64,000 bases of DNA from Paraflavitalea soli. GTDB taxonomy: Bacteria; Bacteroidota; Bacteroidia; Chitinophagales; Chitinophagaceae. Below are positions 1 through 8,345 of this stretch, in pieces. How positions within the stretch are numbered: position 1 is the first letter of the stretch; each line of letters starts with the position of its first letter. A program made the translations under genes and the position numbers. The notes under the pieces are model-generated. The model did not search any database. It saw only the letters and a list, made by a program, of their open reading frames with translations, and was not told where the DNA came from. The DNA is taken from the NCBI RefSeq assembly GCF_003555545.1, contig NZ_CP032157.1:3662546-3726545 (forward strand), in the 5' to 3' direction.

Positions 1-923
1 TAACTATTCGTGCTGTTGAAATAGTTGGAGGAGTCTTTGTAAATATTCTCGCGGTTGGAATAACCATAACCATTTACCCGGTTGGCTCCTGCATTCAGGT
101 TGAGGTTGATGGCCAGTCCCTTCTTGCGGTAATTGAGGTTGCCACTCACATTCCTTTCTCCATTGGTGCCGGCAGTAACGGTTACCCGGGCGCTGGCGCC
201 AACCTTGCCTTTGCGGGTAATGATATTGATCACCCCACCCTGCTCATTGGCATATTGGGGCGGCGGGTTCGTCATTACTTCAATACGTTCGATCATACTG
301 CCTGGCATCGATTCCAGGAAGTCCTGCAACTGCTGCGCATTCAGGTCTACCGGTTTATCATCGATCAGTATCTTAGGCTCCTTTCCACGCACCACCACTT
401 TTCCATCGGGATCATTGGCCACCAGTGGCACACTTTTCAACAACTCACTGGCCGTGGCGCCGGCACTGAGGGCCGACTCCCCCGCATTGAAAGTGATATT
501 CCCATCCTTACTCTGGATCAATGGCTTCTCTGCATAGATCACCACTTCATCCAATTGGTCCTTGCCCCCCTGTTTCATCAGCAGGTCGTTCATGTTGAAG
601 TCGAACCTTTCCGTGCGGAAATGAAGACTATCAATGATCAGCGGCTGCAGGCCCACATAGGTGACCCGGAGCCGGTACCAGCCAAAAGCAATATTGGAGA
701 GCGTAAAATTGCCGTTCTTATCGGAGATCGTGGTCTTTTTGGTGAGCGTATCTGCGAGGAACTGCAGTTCCACCGTGGCATCACCTACCGCCTTCTGTTT
801 TTCATCGAGGATATTACCGGTGATAATACCCGGCGCACTGGCCGCCCCATTTTCCTGCGCTTGCAAGGAAAACGCCATTATAATGAAAAATATCAATAAG
901 AAGGATCGGTATAGAAGGGTCAT
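1..923 (-). CDS. Outer-membrane beta-barrel protein with carboxypeptidase-like domain, 5' part (partial)
   Basis: The gene is read leftward from ATG at 921-923 and stays open to the window edge, giving about 307 residues. It starts with a clear signal peptide (MTLLYRSFLLIFFIIMAFS, then LQAQ). Next comes a carboxypeptidase-regulatory-like fold (residues about 30-110, with GIITGNILDEKQKAVGDATV). A TonB-plug-like segment follows (about 125-230, with LLKSVPLV, ILIDDKPVD and NPPPQYANEQGGVINI). The start of a barrel domain is last. This order is typical of the Bacteroidota TonB-receptor-like family. The substrate cannot be told from the sequence. The 3' end lies outside the window. Confidence 0.85.
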   Translation of the reverse strand, partial: MTLLYRSFLLIFFIIMAFSLQAQENGAASAPGIITGNILDEKQKAVGDATVELQFLADTLTKKTTISDKNGNFTLSNIAFGWYRLRVTYVGLQPLIIDSLHFRTERFDFNMNDLLMKQGGKDQLDEVVIYAEKPLIQSKDGNITFNAGESALSAGATASELLKSVPLVANDPDGKVVVRGKEPKILIDDKPVDLNAQQLQDFLESMPGSMIERIEVMTNPPPQYANEQGGVINIITRKGKVGASARVTVTAGTNGERNVSGNLNYRKKGLAINLNLNAGANRVNGYGYSNRENIYKDSSNYFNSTNS

Positions 924-1141
924 GTAAGGGTAAAGTTAACTTTTCGTAAAAATTATCTAACAGCTTAGTGGGTAAAACAGTCGTTTTCTGGTATGAACGG
1001 CCTGGGACCGTTCCCATAAAGGCCCCAATACCTCCTTTTCACCGTCCCTTCTCCCCGGCAAAGCTTAAGACGCTTTTTCCGGATACATTCCTTCGGGGGT
1101 ATTACCCTGCCATCCTGTCATCATTTATCCCTCATTTTAGC

Positions 1142-1149
1142 TATCTTTG
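1142..1149 (+). promoter_or_regulatory. Bacteroidota -7 promoter element for miaB
   Basis: TATCTTTG matches the TAnnTTTG -7 consensus of Bacteroidota housekeeping promoters. It lies 24 bp before the chosen miaB ATG, so a short leader is expected. No clear -33 TTTG box is visible at the ideal distance. Confidence 0.55.
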
Positions 1150-1173
1150 CCACTTCCAAATTTTGAACAACTG

Positions 1174-2598
1174 ATGCCGGATCTGATTACCCATACCAAA
1201 CAGGACGAAAGTCGCCAGGGAGAGGCCTACAGCCCATTTGTGCATGAACCTGTTACCTATGGCAAGAAGTTTTACATAGAGAGTTATGGCTGCGCCATGA
1301 ATTTCTCCGATAGTGAGATCGTCGCTTCCATATTGAATGAGAATGGTTTCGGCGCCACTAAGAACTTCGAAGAAGCCGACCTCATACTGATCAATACCTG
1401 CTCCATCAGGGAAAAAGCCGAACAAACCGTGCGCCACCGCCTGCAATACCTGCGGGGAGCCAAGGAAGTAAATCCCGGCGCCCTCATCGGCGTATTGGGA
1501 TGCATGGCAGAACGCCTGAAATCCAAGCTGTTGGAAGAGGAAAAGCTGGTAGATATGGTGGTAGGCCCCGATGCCTACCGTACCCTGCCCGGCCTCATTG
1601 AAGAAGCCACGGATGGCCAAAAAGCAGTGAATGTGCTGCTGAGCCGTGAAGAGACCTATGCCGATATTGCCCCCATCAGGCTCAATAGCAATGGCATCAA
1701 TGCCTTTGTGAGCATTACCCGGGGCTGCAACAATATGTGCTCTTTCTGCGTAGTGCCCTTTACCCGCGGACGGGAAAGAAGCCGGGATACCGATTCCATC
1801 ATCCGCGAGTGCCAGGACCTCTTTGACAAGGGCTACCGCGAAGTAACCCTCCTGGGACAGAATGTGGATAGCTATTACTGGAACAATGGCCAGCAGGGAG
1901 CCGAGTCAGTAACTTTTGCCCAACTGCTGGAAAGAGTAGCCCTCATCAGCCCTTTGCTGCGGGTGCGCTTTTCCACTTCCCATCCCAAAGACATTACCGA
2001 CGAGGTGCTGCACACCATTGCCAAATACGAGAACATCTGCAAATACATACACCTGCCGGTTCAAAGCGGATCCACCAGGATCCTGCAACTCATGAACCGC
2101 ACCTATACCAGGGAGTGGTATATGGCCAAGGTAGACCGCATCAAATCCATTATCCCCGACTGCAGCATCAGCTCCGACATCATTGCCGGCTTTTGCACCG
2201 AGACCGAAGAAGACCACCAGGATACCCTCAGCATTATGGAATACAGTGGCTACGATTACAGCTACATGTTCTTTTACAGTGAACGCCCCGGCACCCTGGC
2301 AGCACGCCGCTATGCAGACGATATTCCGGAAAATGTGAAGAAAAGAAGGCTCGATGAGATCATCAATATGCAACGGAAACTGAGCCACGAGAGTAACCTG
2401 AAAGATATTGGCAACACCGTGAAAGTATTGATAGAAGGTAATTCCAAAAAAAGTGATGATGATTGGATGGGCCGCACCAGCCAATACAAAGTAGTAGTTT
2501 TTCCAAAAGCCGGGCATGCACTGAACAAAGGTGATTATGCAATGGTTACAGTAGACGATTGTACCGGAGGTACCCTGCTGGGCAGGATCGTTGGGTAA
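1174..2598 (+). CDS. miaB: tRNA-2-methylthio-N6-dimethylallyladenosine synthase MiaB
   Basis: Radical-SAM methylthiotransferase that adds the 2-methylthio group to isopentenyladenosine-37 of tRNAs reading UNN codons. The 474 residues fit the family. The N-terminal domain has the three expected cysteines (YGCAMN Cys40, NTCSIR Cys76, LGCMAE Cys110) for the auxiliary cluster. The radical-SAM motif CNNMCSFC (Cys185, 189, 192) binds the second [4Fe-4S] cluster. A C-terminal TRAM domain is present at about 405-474. The ATG at 1174 was chosen because the upstream TTG at 1147 overlaps the -7 promoter box. It heads a block with a sigma-54 activator, lptE and secG, an order common in Bacteroidota. Confidence 0.95.
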   Translation: MPDLITHTKQDESRQGEAYSPFVHEPVTYGKKFYIESYGCAMNFSDSEIVASILNENGFGATKNFEEADLILINTCSIREKAEQTVRHRLQYLRGAKEVNPGALIGVLGCMAERLKSKLLEEEKLVDMVVGPDAYRTLPGLIEEATDGQKAVNVLLSREETYADIAPIRLNSNGINAFVSITRGCNNMCSFCVVPFTRGRERSRDTDSIIRECQDLFDKGYREVTLLGQNVDSYYWNNGQQGAESVTFAQLLERVALISPLLRVRFSTSHPKDITDEVLHTIAKYENICKYIHLPVQSGSTRILQLMNRTYTREWYMAKVDRIKSIIPDCSISSDIIAGFCTETEEDHQDTLSIMEYSGYDYSYMFFYSERPGTLAARRYADDIPENVKKRRLDEIINMQRKLSHESNLKDIGNTVKVLIEGNSKKSDDDWMGRTSQYKVVVFPKAGHALNKGDYAMVTVDDCTGGTLLGRIVG

Positions 2599-2673
2599 CT
2601 ACCGGCTACGATATAAACAGGATGATGGCAGGAATTGAGAAACCAGATTAATTGAGTTAAAAGAATTGTGACT

Positions 2674-3912
2674 ATGGATATCCAATCAATTAAAAACCGC
2701 TTTGGCATCATTGGTAATTCACCGGCATTGAATTTTGCCCTGCAGGTGGCTGGCCAGGTTGCTAACACTGATCTTACCGTTTTGATCTCCGGTGAAAGCG
2801 GCGCCGGAAAAGAAGCCTTCTCACAGATCATTCACGCTTTATCAAACCGTAAGCATAACCCCTTTATTGCGGTAAACTGCGGGGCCATTCCGGAAGGCAC
2901 CATTGATTCCGAATTATTCGGCCACGAAAAAGGTTCTTTCACCGGTGCAGTAGATTCCCGCAAAGGATACTTTGAAACTGTCAACGGAGGTACTATCTTT
3001 CTCGATGAAATTGGTGAAATGCCCCTGGGCACCCAGGCGCGCTTGCTGCGGGTGCTGGAAACAGGTGAGTTCATCCGCGTGGGTTCTTCCAAAGTGCAGA
3101 AAACTGATGTACGCGTAATCGCCGCCACCAATAAAGACCTGCTGGAGTTTACCCAGAATGGCAAATTCAGGGAAGATCTTTATTACCGCTTAAGTACCGT
3201 ACCCATCAGGGTACCTGCCCTGCGTGATCGTAAAGAGGACATTCCCCTTCTGTTCAGGCGCTTTGCAGTTGACTTTTCGGAGAAGTACAAGGCCACGCCT
3301 ATCCAGCTGGATGAGGAGGCGAAAGATGTGTTAATTAACTATGGCTGGCCCGGAAATATTCGTGAATTGAAGAATATTGCAGAGCAAATGTCCGTTCTTG
3401 CCAGCGATAAACTGGTGTCGGCCCAGGAGATGAGGCGTTTCTTACCAGACCGCGATGTCTCCAACCGGTTACCGGTGTTGGTAAACAGTGGCGGAAGCTC
3501 CAATGGACACGAGTTTAACAACGAACGCGAGATACTGTACAAACTTTTCTTCGATATGAAGAAAGATGTGACCGAGCTGAAGAAGATGTTTGTGGAGATA
3601 TTGCAGAATCCCGGCATGGCCCAAAACCAGGCGATGATCAATGAGCTCAAGAACAATAAAGAGATCATGTCGCCGGCCATCATGCCCCAACCTGCAGGAA
3701 GCAATGCACAACCCGTAATGCTTCACCATGAAGATGCCATTCACCACCATGAAGAAGTGGAAGATTCACTCAACATCATGGACATGGAGAAAGACCTCAT
3801 CATGAAAGCCCTGAAGAAACACAAAGGAAAACGTAAAGATGCCGCCACCGATCTGGGCATCAGCGAAAGAACCTTATATCGTAAGCTTAAAGAATATGAC
3901 ATTAAGGAGTAA
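2674..3912 (+). CDS. Sigma-54-dependent Fis-family transcriptional regulator without receiver domain
   Basis: A 412-residue AAA+ activator of sigma-54 RNA polymerase. It has Walker A GESGAGKE (40-47), a GAFTGA-loop variant GSFTGA (87-92) that contacts sigma-54, Walker B with GGTIFLDEI (105-113) and the FREDLYYRL region (165-173). A Fis-type helix-turn-helix is at the C terminus (about 375-412, LGISERTLYRKL). The AAA+ core begins almost at residue 1, so there is no response-regulator or GAF domain, and control must act by another route. A linker rich in His, Met and Asn (about 265-370) separates core and HTH. ATG at 2674 is preferred over the in-frame GTG at 2668. It lies 75 bp after miaB and is probably co-transcribed. 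Confidence 0.9.
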   Translation: MDIQSIKNRFGIIGNSPALNFALQVAGQVANTDLTVLISGESGAGKEAFSQIIHALSNRKHNPFIAVNCGAIPEGTIDSELFGHEKGSFTGAVDSRKGYFETVNGGTIFLDEIGEMPLGTQARLLRVLETGEFIRVGSSKVQKTDVRVIAATNKDLLEFTQNGKFREDLYYRLSTVPIRVPALRDRKEDIPLLFRRFAVDFSEKYKATPIQLDEEAKDVLINYGWPGNIRELKNIAEQMSVLASDKLVSAQEMRRFLPDRDVSNRLPVLVNSGGSSNGHEFNNEREILYKLFFDMKKDVTELKKMFVEILQNPGMAQNQAMINELKNNKEIMSPAIMPQPAGSNAQPVMLHHEDAIHHHEEVEDSLNIMDMEKDLIMKALKKHKGKRKDAATDLGISERTLYRKLKEYDIKE

Positions 3913-3913
3913 T

Positions 3914-3950
3914 AGAATAGAGAATACAGAATATAGAATACAGAATACAG
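3914..3950 (+). repeat. Heptanucleotide tandem repeat, AGAATAC type
   Basis: Five consecutive 7-bp units read agaatag, agaatac, agaatat, agaatac, agaatac. The tract starts just after the stop codon of the sigma-54 activator and lies ahead of, or inside, the 5' end of lptE. The same unit recurs at 6029-6060 and, inverted, at 6141-6174 and 14135-14201. Confidence 0.85.
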
Positions 3951-3981
3951 TAGCTCTTAGCGAAGCAACCAGCAACGGAAG

Positions 3982-4055
3982 GCTCGCAGCTCGTGGCTTA
4001 CAGCTCGTAACTGTATTGAAGCTCGCAGCTCGCAGCTCGTGGCTCGTAGCTGTAT
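3982..4055 (+). repeat. Heptanucleotide tandem repeat, GCTCGCA type, inside lptE 5' end
   Basis: Two blocks of 7-bp units (gctcgca, gctcgtg, gcttaca, gctcgta, then gctcgca, gctcgca, gctcgtg, gctcgta) separated by about 10 bp. The second block is read as part of the lptE signal peptide. A related tract, on the other strand, lies at 33209-33240. Confidence 0.8.
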
Positions 4056-4537
4056 TTGCGCTCTTCACCGGCTGCTATTCATTCAAGGATGTAAGTATTC
4101 CGCCTGCTGTTAAAACATTCCAGGTGGACCTGATCACCAATACAGCCCGCTATGTAAACCCCCAGCTGAGCCCGCAGATCACCGATAAGCTCCGGCAAAA
4201 GATCGTAGGCCAGACAAGGCTTTCGCCCGTGCGGGAGGGCGCCCACTATGAAATATCAGGTGTCATTACCGATTACAGCGTGAGCACCTCGGGTATCTCT
4301 CCCAATAACCAGGGACAGCAACAAGCCTCTATCAACCGGTTGACGGTAGGTATTAAAGTCGTATTAAAAAATACCCTGGATCCGAATGATCCCAAGACGA
4401 ATTTTGAAGCCAGTGTTTCCCGTAACTTCGACTACGACGCGAATTTATCGCTCACCCAGGCCGAACCACAATTGAATGAAACCATCATCAAGAATATGGT
4501 GGATGAAATGTTCAATCGTATTTTTTCAAACTGGTAA
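4016..4537 (+). CDS. lptE: LPS-assembly lipoprotein LptE
   Basis: Outer-membrane lipoprotein that plugs and helps LptD insert lipopolysaccharide. The mature part starts at the lipobox cysteine in LFTGCYSF and continues with the SIPPAVKTFQVDLITNTA and Q(I/L)TDKLRQKI segments usual for Bacteroidota LptE. The start is unclear. TTG at 4016 gives 173 residues and a near-ideal lipoprotein signal peptide (MKLAARSSWLVAVFALFTGC). The only nearby in-frame ATG (3896) overlaps the previous gene and would add about 40 residues coded by 7-bp repeats. An AAGGAG at 3904-3909 sits 7 bp before an in-frame ATA, which suggests the original start was altered. Its place between the sigma-54 gene and secG matches the conserved cluster. 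Confidence 0.8.
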   Translation: MKLAARSSWLVAVFALFTGCYSFKDVSIPPAVKTFQVDLITNTARYVNPQLSPQITDKLRQKIVGQTRLSPVREGAHYEISGVITDYSVSTSGISPNNQGQQQASINRLTVGIKVVLKNTLDPNDPKTNFEASVSRNFDYDANLSLTQAEPQLNETIIKNMVDEMFNRIFSNW

Positions 4538-4545
4538 TCCTTTTG

Positions 4546-5625
4546 ATGCAACAACATATTCACACGATTGTCAAGCACTTTTTCCAGAAAGACTCCCTGC
4601 AGGAGGTGCCCGAACAGGTACTGCAGCAGTTTACAGAAGACCATCCCTACTCTTCCGTAGGTCACTGGCTGCTGGCCAAAAAGGTACACGATACCGCACC
4701 GGATCGCGCTTCCGCGCAATCGGCCAATGCCGTAGCCTGGTTCACCAATCCCCTGTGGCTTCATTGGGCCCTGCAGGAGCATGAATTGGTGACAGAAACC
4801 CTGCTGATCCCTGCTACCCACAAAGAAGAACCCGTTGTAGCACGTGTTGCGGAGATCACAGAACCCGCCCCCCCTGCACCAGCAGAACCGGAAGTAGTTG
4901 AAAGGATGCAGGAAACTATGGCGCCCGAAGCCATTATAGATACTCTCGCGCCCCAGGTGGCGGTGGAAGAGGACGACCTCCTCGAAACAGAGATCATGAT
5001 ACCCGGCGTGTCGGAACCGGTGAGCCTTATTGAAGTAGCTCCTGCTCCTGTGCCCGAACCCGAGATAGAGACAGCGCCTGAGGCGAACCTTGAACCAGCA
5101 CCTGAGCCTGAAGCGATTGAAGCGTCGGCGCCTCCTGAACCTATAGAAGCACAGGCAACAGAAGCGCCTGCTGTTCCTGAACCATCCCCTGTTTCCCCCG
5201 TGGCATCCCTGACAGGCACTTTCAAACCCGTCATCAGCGAAACCGAAGAGCCCATTTTTGAGCCTTATCATACCATTGATTATTTTGCTTCCCAGGGCAT
5301 TAAACTGCGCCAGGAAGACTTTAAGGATAAACTGGGCTTACAGCTGAAAAGCTTTACCGAATGGCTGCGCAGCATGAAGCGGATAGCGCCCATAGCGATT
5401 GACCCGGTTGCCAACCCGTTTGATGAAAGCCTGCAGCAATCCATCCAGGAAAGTGCCGGGCATTCCGTAGAAGGTAAAGAAGTACTTACAGAAGCCATGG
5501 CCGAAGTGTGGCTCAAGCAGGGAAGCAAGCAAAAAGCAATTGCGATCTATGAGAAATTAAGTTTGCTCAATCCCGCCAAAAGCCCTTATTTTGTAGCCCG
5601 AATTGACCAAATAAAAGCATTGTGA
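4546..5625 (+). CDS. Conserved hypothetical protein with Pro/Glu-rich linker and TPR-like C terminus
   Basis: A 359-residue protein with no signal peptide or membrane segment. Residues about 1-85 form a helical N-terminal region (HIHTIVKHFFQKDSL, SSVGHWLLAKKVHD). Residues about 95-235 are a low-complexity linker rich in Pro, Glu and Ala. The C-terminal about 110 residues include a single TPR-like hairpin (AEVWLKQGSKQKAIAIYEKL, then NPAKS). Genes of this kind commonly sit between lptE and secG in Bacteroidota, but I know no assigned function. ATG at 4546 is 8 bp after the lptE stop; the TTG at 4543 is an unlikely alternative. The stop lies one base before the secG start, so the two are translationally close. 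Confidence 0.8.
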   Translation: MQQHIHTIVKHFFQKDSLQEVPEQVLQQFTEDHPYSSVGHWLLAKKVHDTAPDRASAQSANAVAWFTNPLWLHWALQEHELVTETLLIPATHKEEPVVARVAEITEPAPPAPAEPEVVERMQETMAPEAIIDTLAPQVAVEEDDLLETEIMIPGVSEPVSLIEVAPAPVPEPEIETAPEANLEPAPEPEAIEASAPPEPIEAQATEAPAVPEPSPVSPVASLTGTFKPVISETEEPIFEPYHTIDYFASQGIKLRQEDFKDKLGLQLKSFTEWLRSMKRIAPIAIDPVANPFDESLQQSIQESAGHSVEGKEVLTEAMAEVWLKQGSKQKAIAIYEKLSLLNPAKSPYFVARIDQIKAL

Positions 5626-5626
5626 T

Positions 5627-5962
5627 ATGATTTTGTTCCTGATCCTGATCATTGTAGCGAGTATAGCGATGGGCCTGTTCATCCTCATCCAGAATCCCAA
5701 GGGCGGTGGCCTGGCTGGTAATATTGCCGGTTTCAATTCCCAGTTCATGGGCGTAAAGCAAACCACGGATGTACTGGAAAAAGGCACCTGGATCATGGCA
5801 GTAGCCATTGCCGTGCTGAGTTTGTGTTCAGCTTTTTTCATTTCCGGTAGTTCTTCTGCCGGCGATGTGAAAGATTCCAACATCAGGCCTTCTACACAAC
5901 AAACAGCACCTGCAGCTACCCCACCCGCACCCGGCGGCACAACGGTACCTGCAACCAAATAA
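5627..5962 (+). CDS. secG: Preprotein translocase subunit SecG
   Basis: Small accessory subunit of the SecYEG channel in the inner membrane. The 111 residues contain two membrane helices (about 1-20 and 55-78) joined by the conserved cytoplasmic loop LIQNPKGGGLAGNIAG. The C-terminal tail is rich in Thr, Pro and Ala, as in related phyla. It follows the upstream gene with no real gap and ends the miaB-lptE-secG block, followed by a strong terminator. Confidence 0.93.
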   Translation: MILFLILIIVASIAMGLFILIQNPKGGGLAGNIAGFNSQFMGVKQTTDVLEKGTWIMAVAIAVLSLCSAFFISGSSSAGDVKDSNIRPSTQQTAPAATPPAPGGTTVPATK

Positions 5963-5985
5963 GCAGTTCCTTACTCAACATATTT

Positions 5986-6016
5986 AACCCTGTCAATAAT
6001 ATGGCAGGGTTTTTTG
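5986..6016 (+). terminator. Rho-independent terminator after secG
   Basis: The stem AACCCTG/CAGGGTT, extended by tCA/TGg, is followed by TTTTTT. It lies 24 bp after the secG stop. Confidence 0.85.
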
Positions 6017-6028
6017 TTATGTGAAAAC

Positions 6029-6174
6029 CAGAATATAGAAGACAGAATCCAGAATACAGAAGCGTTTGCTTCGACTGGTACTACCCTTTGCGCCAGACAG
6101 TGAGTCGCCGATAGCCAAAGGTTGCCCAAAGCGCGGCAGCCATTCTGTATTCTGTATTCTAAATTCTGTATTCT
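6029..6174. repeat. Inverted pair of AGAATAC heptad-repeat tracts
   Basis: The left arm (6029-6060) has units agaatat, agaagac, agaatcc and agaatac. The right arm (6141-6174) has the same family in the opposite orientation (attctgt, attctgt, attctaa, attctgt). About 80 bp separate them, including a small hairpin gaagc-gttt-gcttc at 6060-6074. The arms could pair, so the whole could fold as a long imperfect hairpin. It fills most of the secG-mltG gap. Confidence 0.75.
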
Positions 6175-6208
6175 TTCCCTATTTTACAGTGTCAATCTTA
6201 TATAACCT

Positions 6209-7258
6209 ATGTGGAAGAAGCTGATACTCATAATCCTAATTATCCTTTTGGCAGGCGCTGCTTTTATTGGCTGGAGGTTCTTTCTATCCAACACCAATTT
6301 CAGTGAAAAAAGCAAATACCTCTATATCCGCACCGCCCATGCTACCTATGAGGATGCCTTTAAAACCATCCAGGACAGCAATTTCATCAAAAACCCCGGT
6401 TCCTTCGACTTCCTGGCTCACCGGATGGACCTGCCGGAAAAGATCAAAGCAGGCCGCTATGAGATCAAAAATGGCATGAGCCTTTCTGATATTGTACGCA
6501 TGCTCCGCAATGGCAAACAGGCGCCTGTCAACCTCGTGATCACCAAGCTGCGCACCAAAGAAAACCTCGCCGCCCTGATAGGCCGCAAATTTGAGTGCGA
6601 CTCAGCCGCCGTGATGGAGTACATGCTCAATGCAGATACCCTGCGCACCTATGGGTTTGATACCAATACCATCATCGCCACGGTATACCCCAATACCTAT
6701 ACCTATTTCTGGAATACCACGCCCCCGGCCATCTTCCAGAAACTCTATGCCGAATACAGATCTGTGTGGACACCCGAACGCAAAGAACTGGCCACCCAGT
6801 TGGGCCTCACCCCGGTGAAAGCCTATACCCTTGCTTCCATCGTGGAGGAAGAAACCCGCGCCTTAGAGGAAAAAGGTACCATGGCCAGCGTATACCTCAA
6901 CCGGTACAATACGGGCATGCGCCTCCAGGCCGACCCCACCGTAAAGTTTGCACTGCATGATTTTACCCTACGGCGTATTTACGAAAAGCACCTGATGGTG
7001 GAATCGCCCTATAATACCTATCGCGTTACCGGGCTGCCCCCCGGCCCTATCTGCACCCCTTCCCTGGAAACACTGGATGCAGTATTACGCGCACCTAAAA
7101 CAAAATACCTGTACTTTGTGGCCAGTCCCGACTTTTCAGGCCGGCACGTGTTCAGTGAGACCTACCAGCAGCACCTGTTGAATGCCAAAGCCTTTCAGCA
7201 AGCGTTGGATACACAACAGGCGATCAGGAAGGCGAAAGAAGAAAGCGGAATAAAATAA
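6209..7258 (+). CDS. mltG: Endolytic transglycosylase MltG (YceG-like)
   Basis: Inner-membrane lytic transglycosylase that cuts nascent glycan strands and limits their length. It has 349 residues with one N-terminal membrane anchor (about 4-24). The YceG domain carries the motif ASIVEEET (about 208-215; the first Glu of the EEE run is the expected catalytic residue). It is followed by VYLNRYNTGMRLQADPTV (about 225-243) and the substrate-cleft signature SPYNTYRVTGLPPGPI. All core motifs are intact and the length is normal. It lies in the plus-strand block before the YihY gene. Confidence 0.93.
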   Translation: MWKKLILIILIILLAGAAFIGWRFFLSNTNFSEKSKYLYIRTAHATYEDAFKTIQDSNFIKNPGSFDFLAHRMDLPEKIKAGRYEIKNGMSLSDIVRMLRNGKQAPVNLVITKLRTKENLAALIGRKFECDSAAVMEYMLNADTLRTYGFDTNTIIATVYPNTYTYFWNTTPPAIFQKLYAEYRSVWTPERKELATQLGLTPVKAYTLASIVEEETRALEEKGTMASVYLNRYNTGMRLQADPTVKFALHDFTLRRIYEKHLMVESPYNTYRVTGLPPGPICTPSLETLDAVLRAPKTKYLYFVASPDFSGRHVFSETYQQHLLNAKAFQQALDTQQAIRKAKEESGIK

Positions 7259-7262
7259 CTTA

Positions 7263-7318
7263 AAGGTGGGCCGCCCCGCAGCCCTGCTTTCCGGCGCGGC
7301 AAGGGCAACTCACCTTAT
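7263..7318. repeat. GGTGGGCCG-type hairpin element
   Basis: The element starts with AAGGTGGGCCGCC and ends with CTCACCTT. The ends pair over 6 bp (AAGGTG/CACCTT) and an inner GCCGC/GCGGC stem is possible. Similar words recur at 8977-9016 and 9024-9060, which suggests a small dispersed hairpin family or degenerate terminators. Confidence 0.4.
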
Positions 7319-7345
7319 ACCAATAAAACTTTTTCCAGGTTTACT

Positions 7346-8308
7346 ATGACCAAACTGGAGCGCATACTGTTGAATTTACCACCCGTTCGATTCGTAACGG
7401 AAAAATGTAAACACATTGTGTTGCCAGGTTTTGATGGGGTGCCCTTGTACGATGTGGGCGTCTTCTTTTTCCAGCAAATGCATAAAGTGGGGTTGACAGA
7501 AAGGGCATCGGCCGTTTCCTACAACTTTATCATGGCCATTCCCCCCACCTGCCTGTTCCTGTTCACCCTCATACCACAGCTTCCGTTTATCCGGCAGAAA
7601 TCCATCCGCTGGCAGCTTAGGTCCCTTATCCGGGAAATGATCCCGGCGCCCCAATACAATGAGGGTATTATAGAGTTTGTCGACAGCTTTTTTGATAATA
7701 CCAAGATCGGGTTACTGTCCTTTGGTTTTGTATTACTCATCTTCTTTGCTTCCAATGGCATGATGGGATTGATGCGTTCCTTCAACAAGAACTATATCGG
7801 TTTTCAACGCAGGACCGGCCTGCAAACCCGCTGGACAGCCATCAAGCTCACCTTGCTCATGATGGGACTTATCTTCGCCTGTCTGGTCCTGCTGTCTTTA
7901 CAAGGCATTGTATTACATTGGCTGGGCATCAACAGCGATTTCGTTAAAACGGTGATCCGCACCCTGCGCTGGGGATTCTTAATTGCCCTAGTCTTTTACG
8001 CATATGGATTTATCTACAAATATGCGCCGGCCATCAAGAAGCGTTGGCGGATCATATCGCCGGGCGCCATCATTGCTACCTTTCTCAGCATTTGTTCTAC
8101 CGTTGGTTTTTCCCTCTTCGTGAGCATGTTTGGCAAATACAACGCCCTCTACGGCTCCATTGGCACCATCATTGTGCTGATGATCGTGATATACATCAAT
8201 TCACTGGTATTACTGATCGGCTATGAGCTCAATGTAAGTATACACTCCCTCAAGGCCCTGGCTGACGAAAGGGTCAAACACGAGACAGGCGGTGAACTGG
8301 TGAAGTGA
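7346..8308 (+). CDS. YihY/BrkB family inner-membrane protein
   Basis: Polytopic membrane protein of 320 residues with about six helices. The family signature LTERASAVSYNFIMAIPP at about 51-68 and the later GAIIATFLSICSTVGFSLFV and YGSIGTIIVLMIVIY helices mark it as YihY/BrkB. The older label ribonuclease BN for this family is wrong, and its real role is unsettled. It follows mltG after an 87-bp gap with a hairpin element. Confidence 0.88.
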   Translation: MTKLERILLNLPPVRFVTEKCKHIVLPGFDGVPLYDVGVFFFQQMHKVGLTERASAVSYNFIMAIPPTCLFLFTLIPQLPFIRQKSIRWQLRSLIREMIPAPQYNEGIIEFVDSFFDNTKIGLLSFGFVLLIFFASNGMMGLMRSFNKNYIGFQRRTGLQTRWTAIKLTLLMMGLIFACLVLLSLQGIVLHWLGINSDFVKTVIRTLRWGFLIALVFYAYGFIYKYAPAIKKRWRIISPGAIIATFLSICSTVGFSLFVSMFGKYNALYGSIGTIIVLMIVIYINSLVLLIGYELNVSIHSLKALADERVKHETGGELVK

Positions 8309-8345
8309 TTTTTTCGCTAACTTGTAAGTATAAAAACACATTCAC

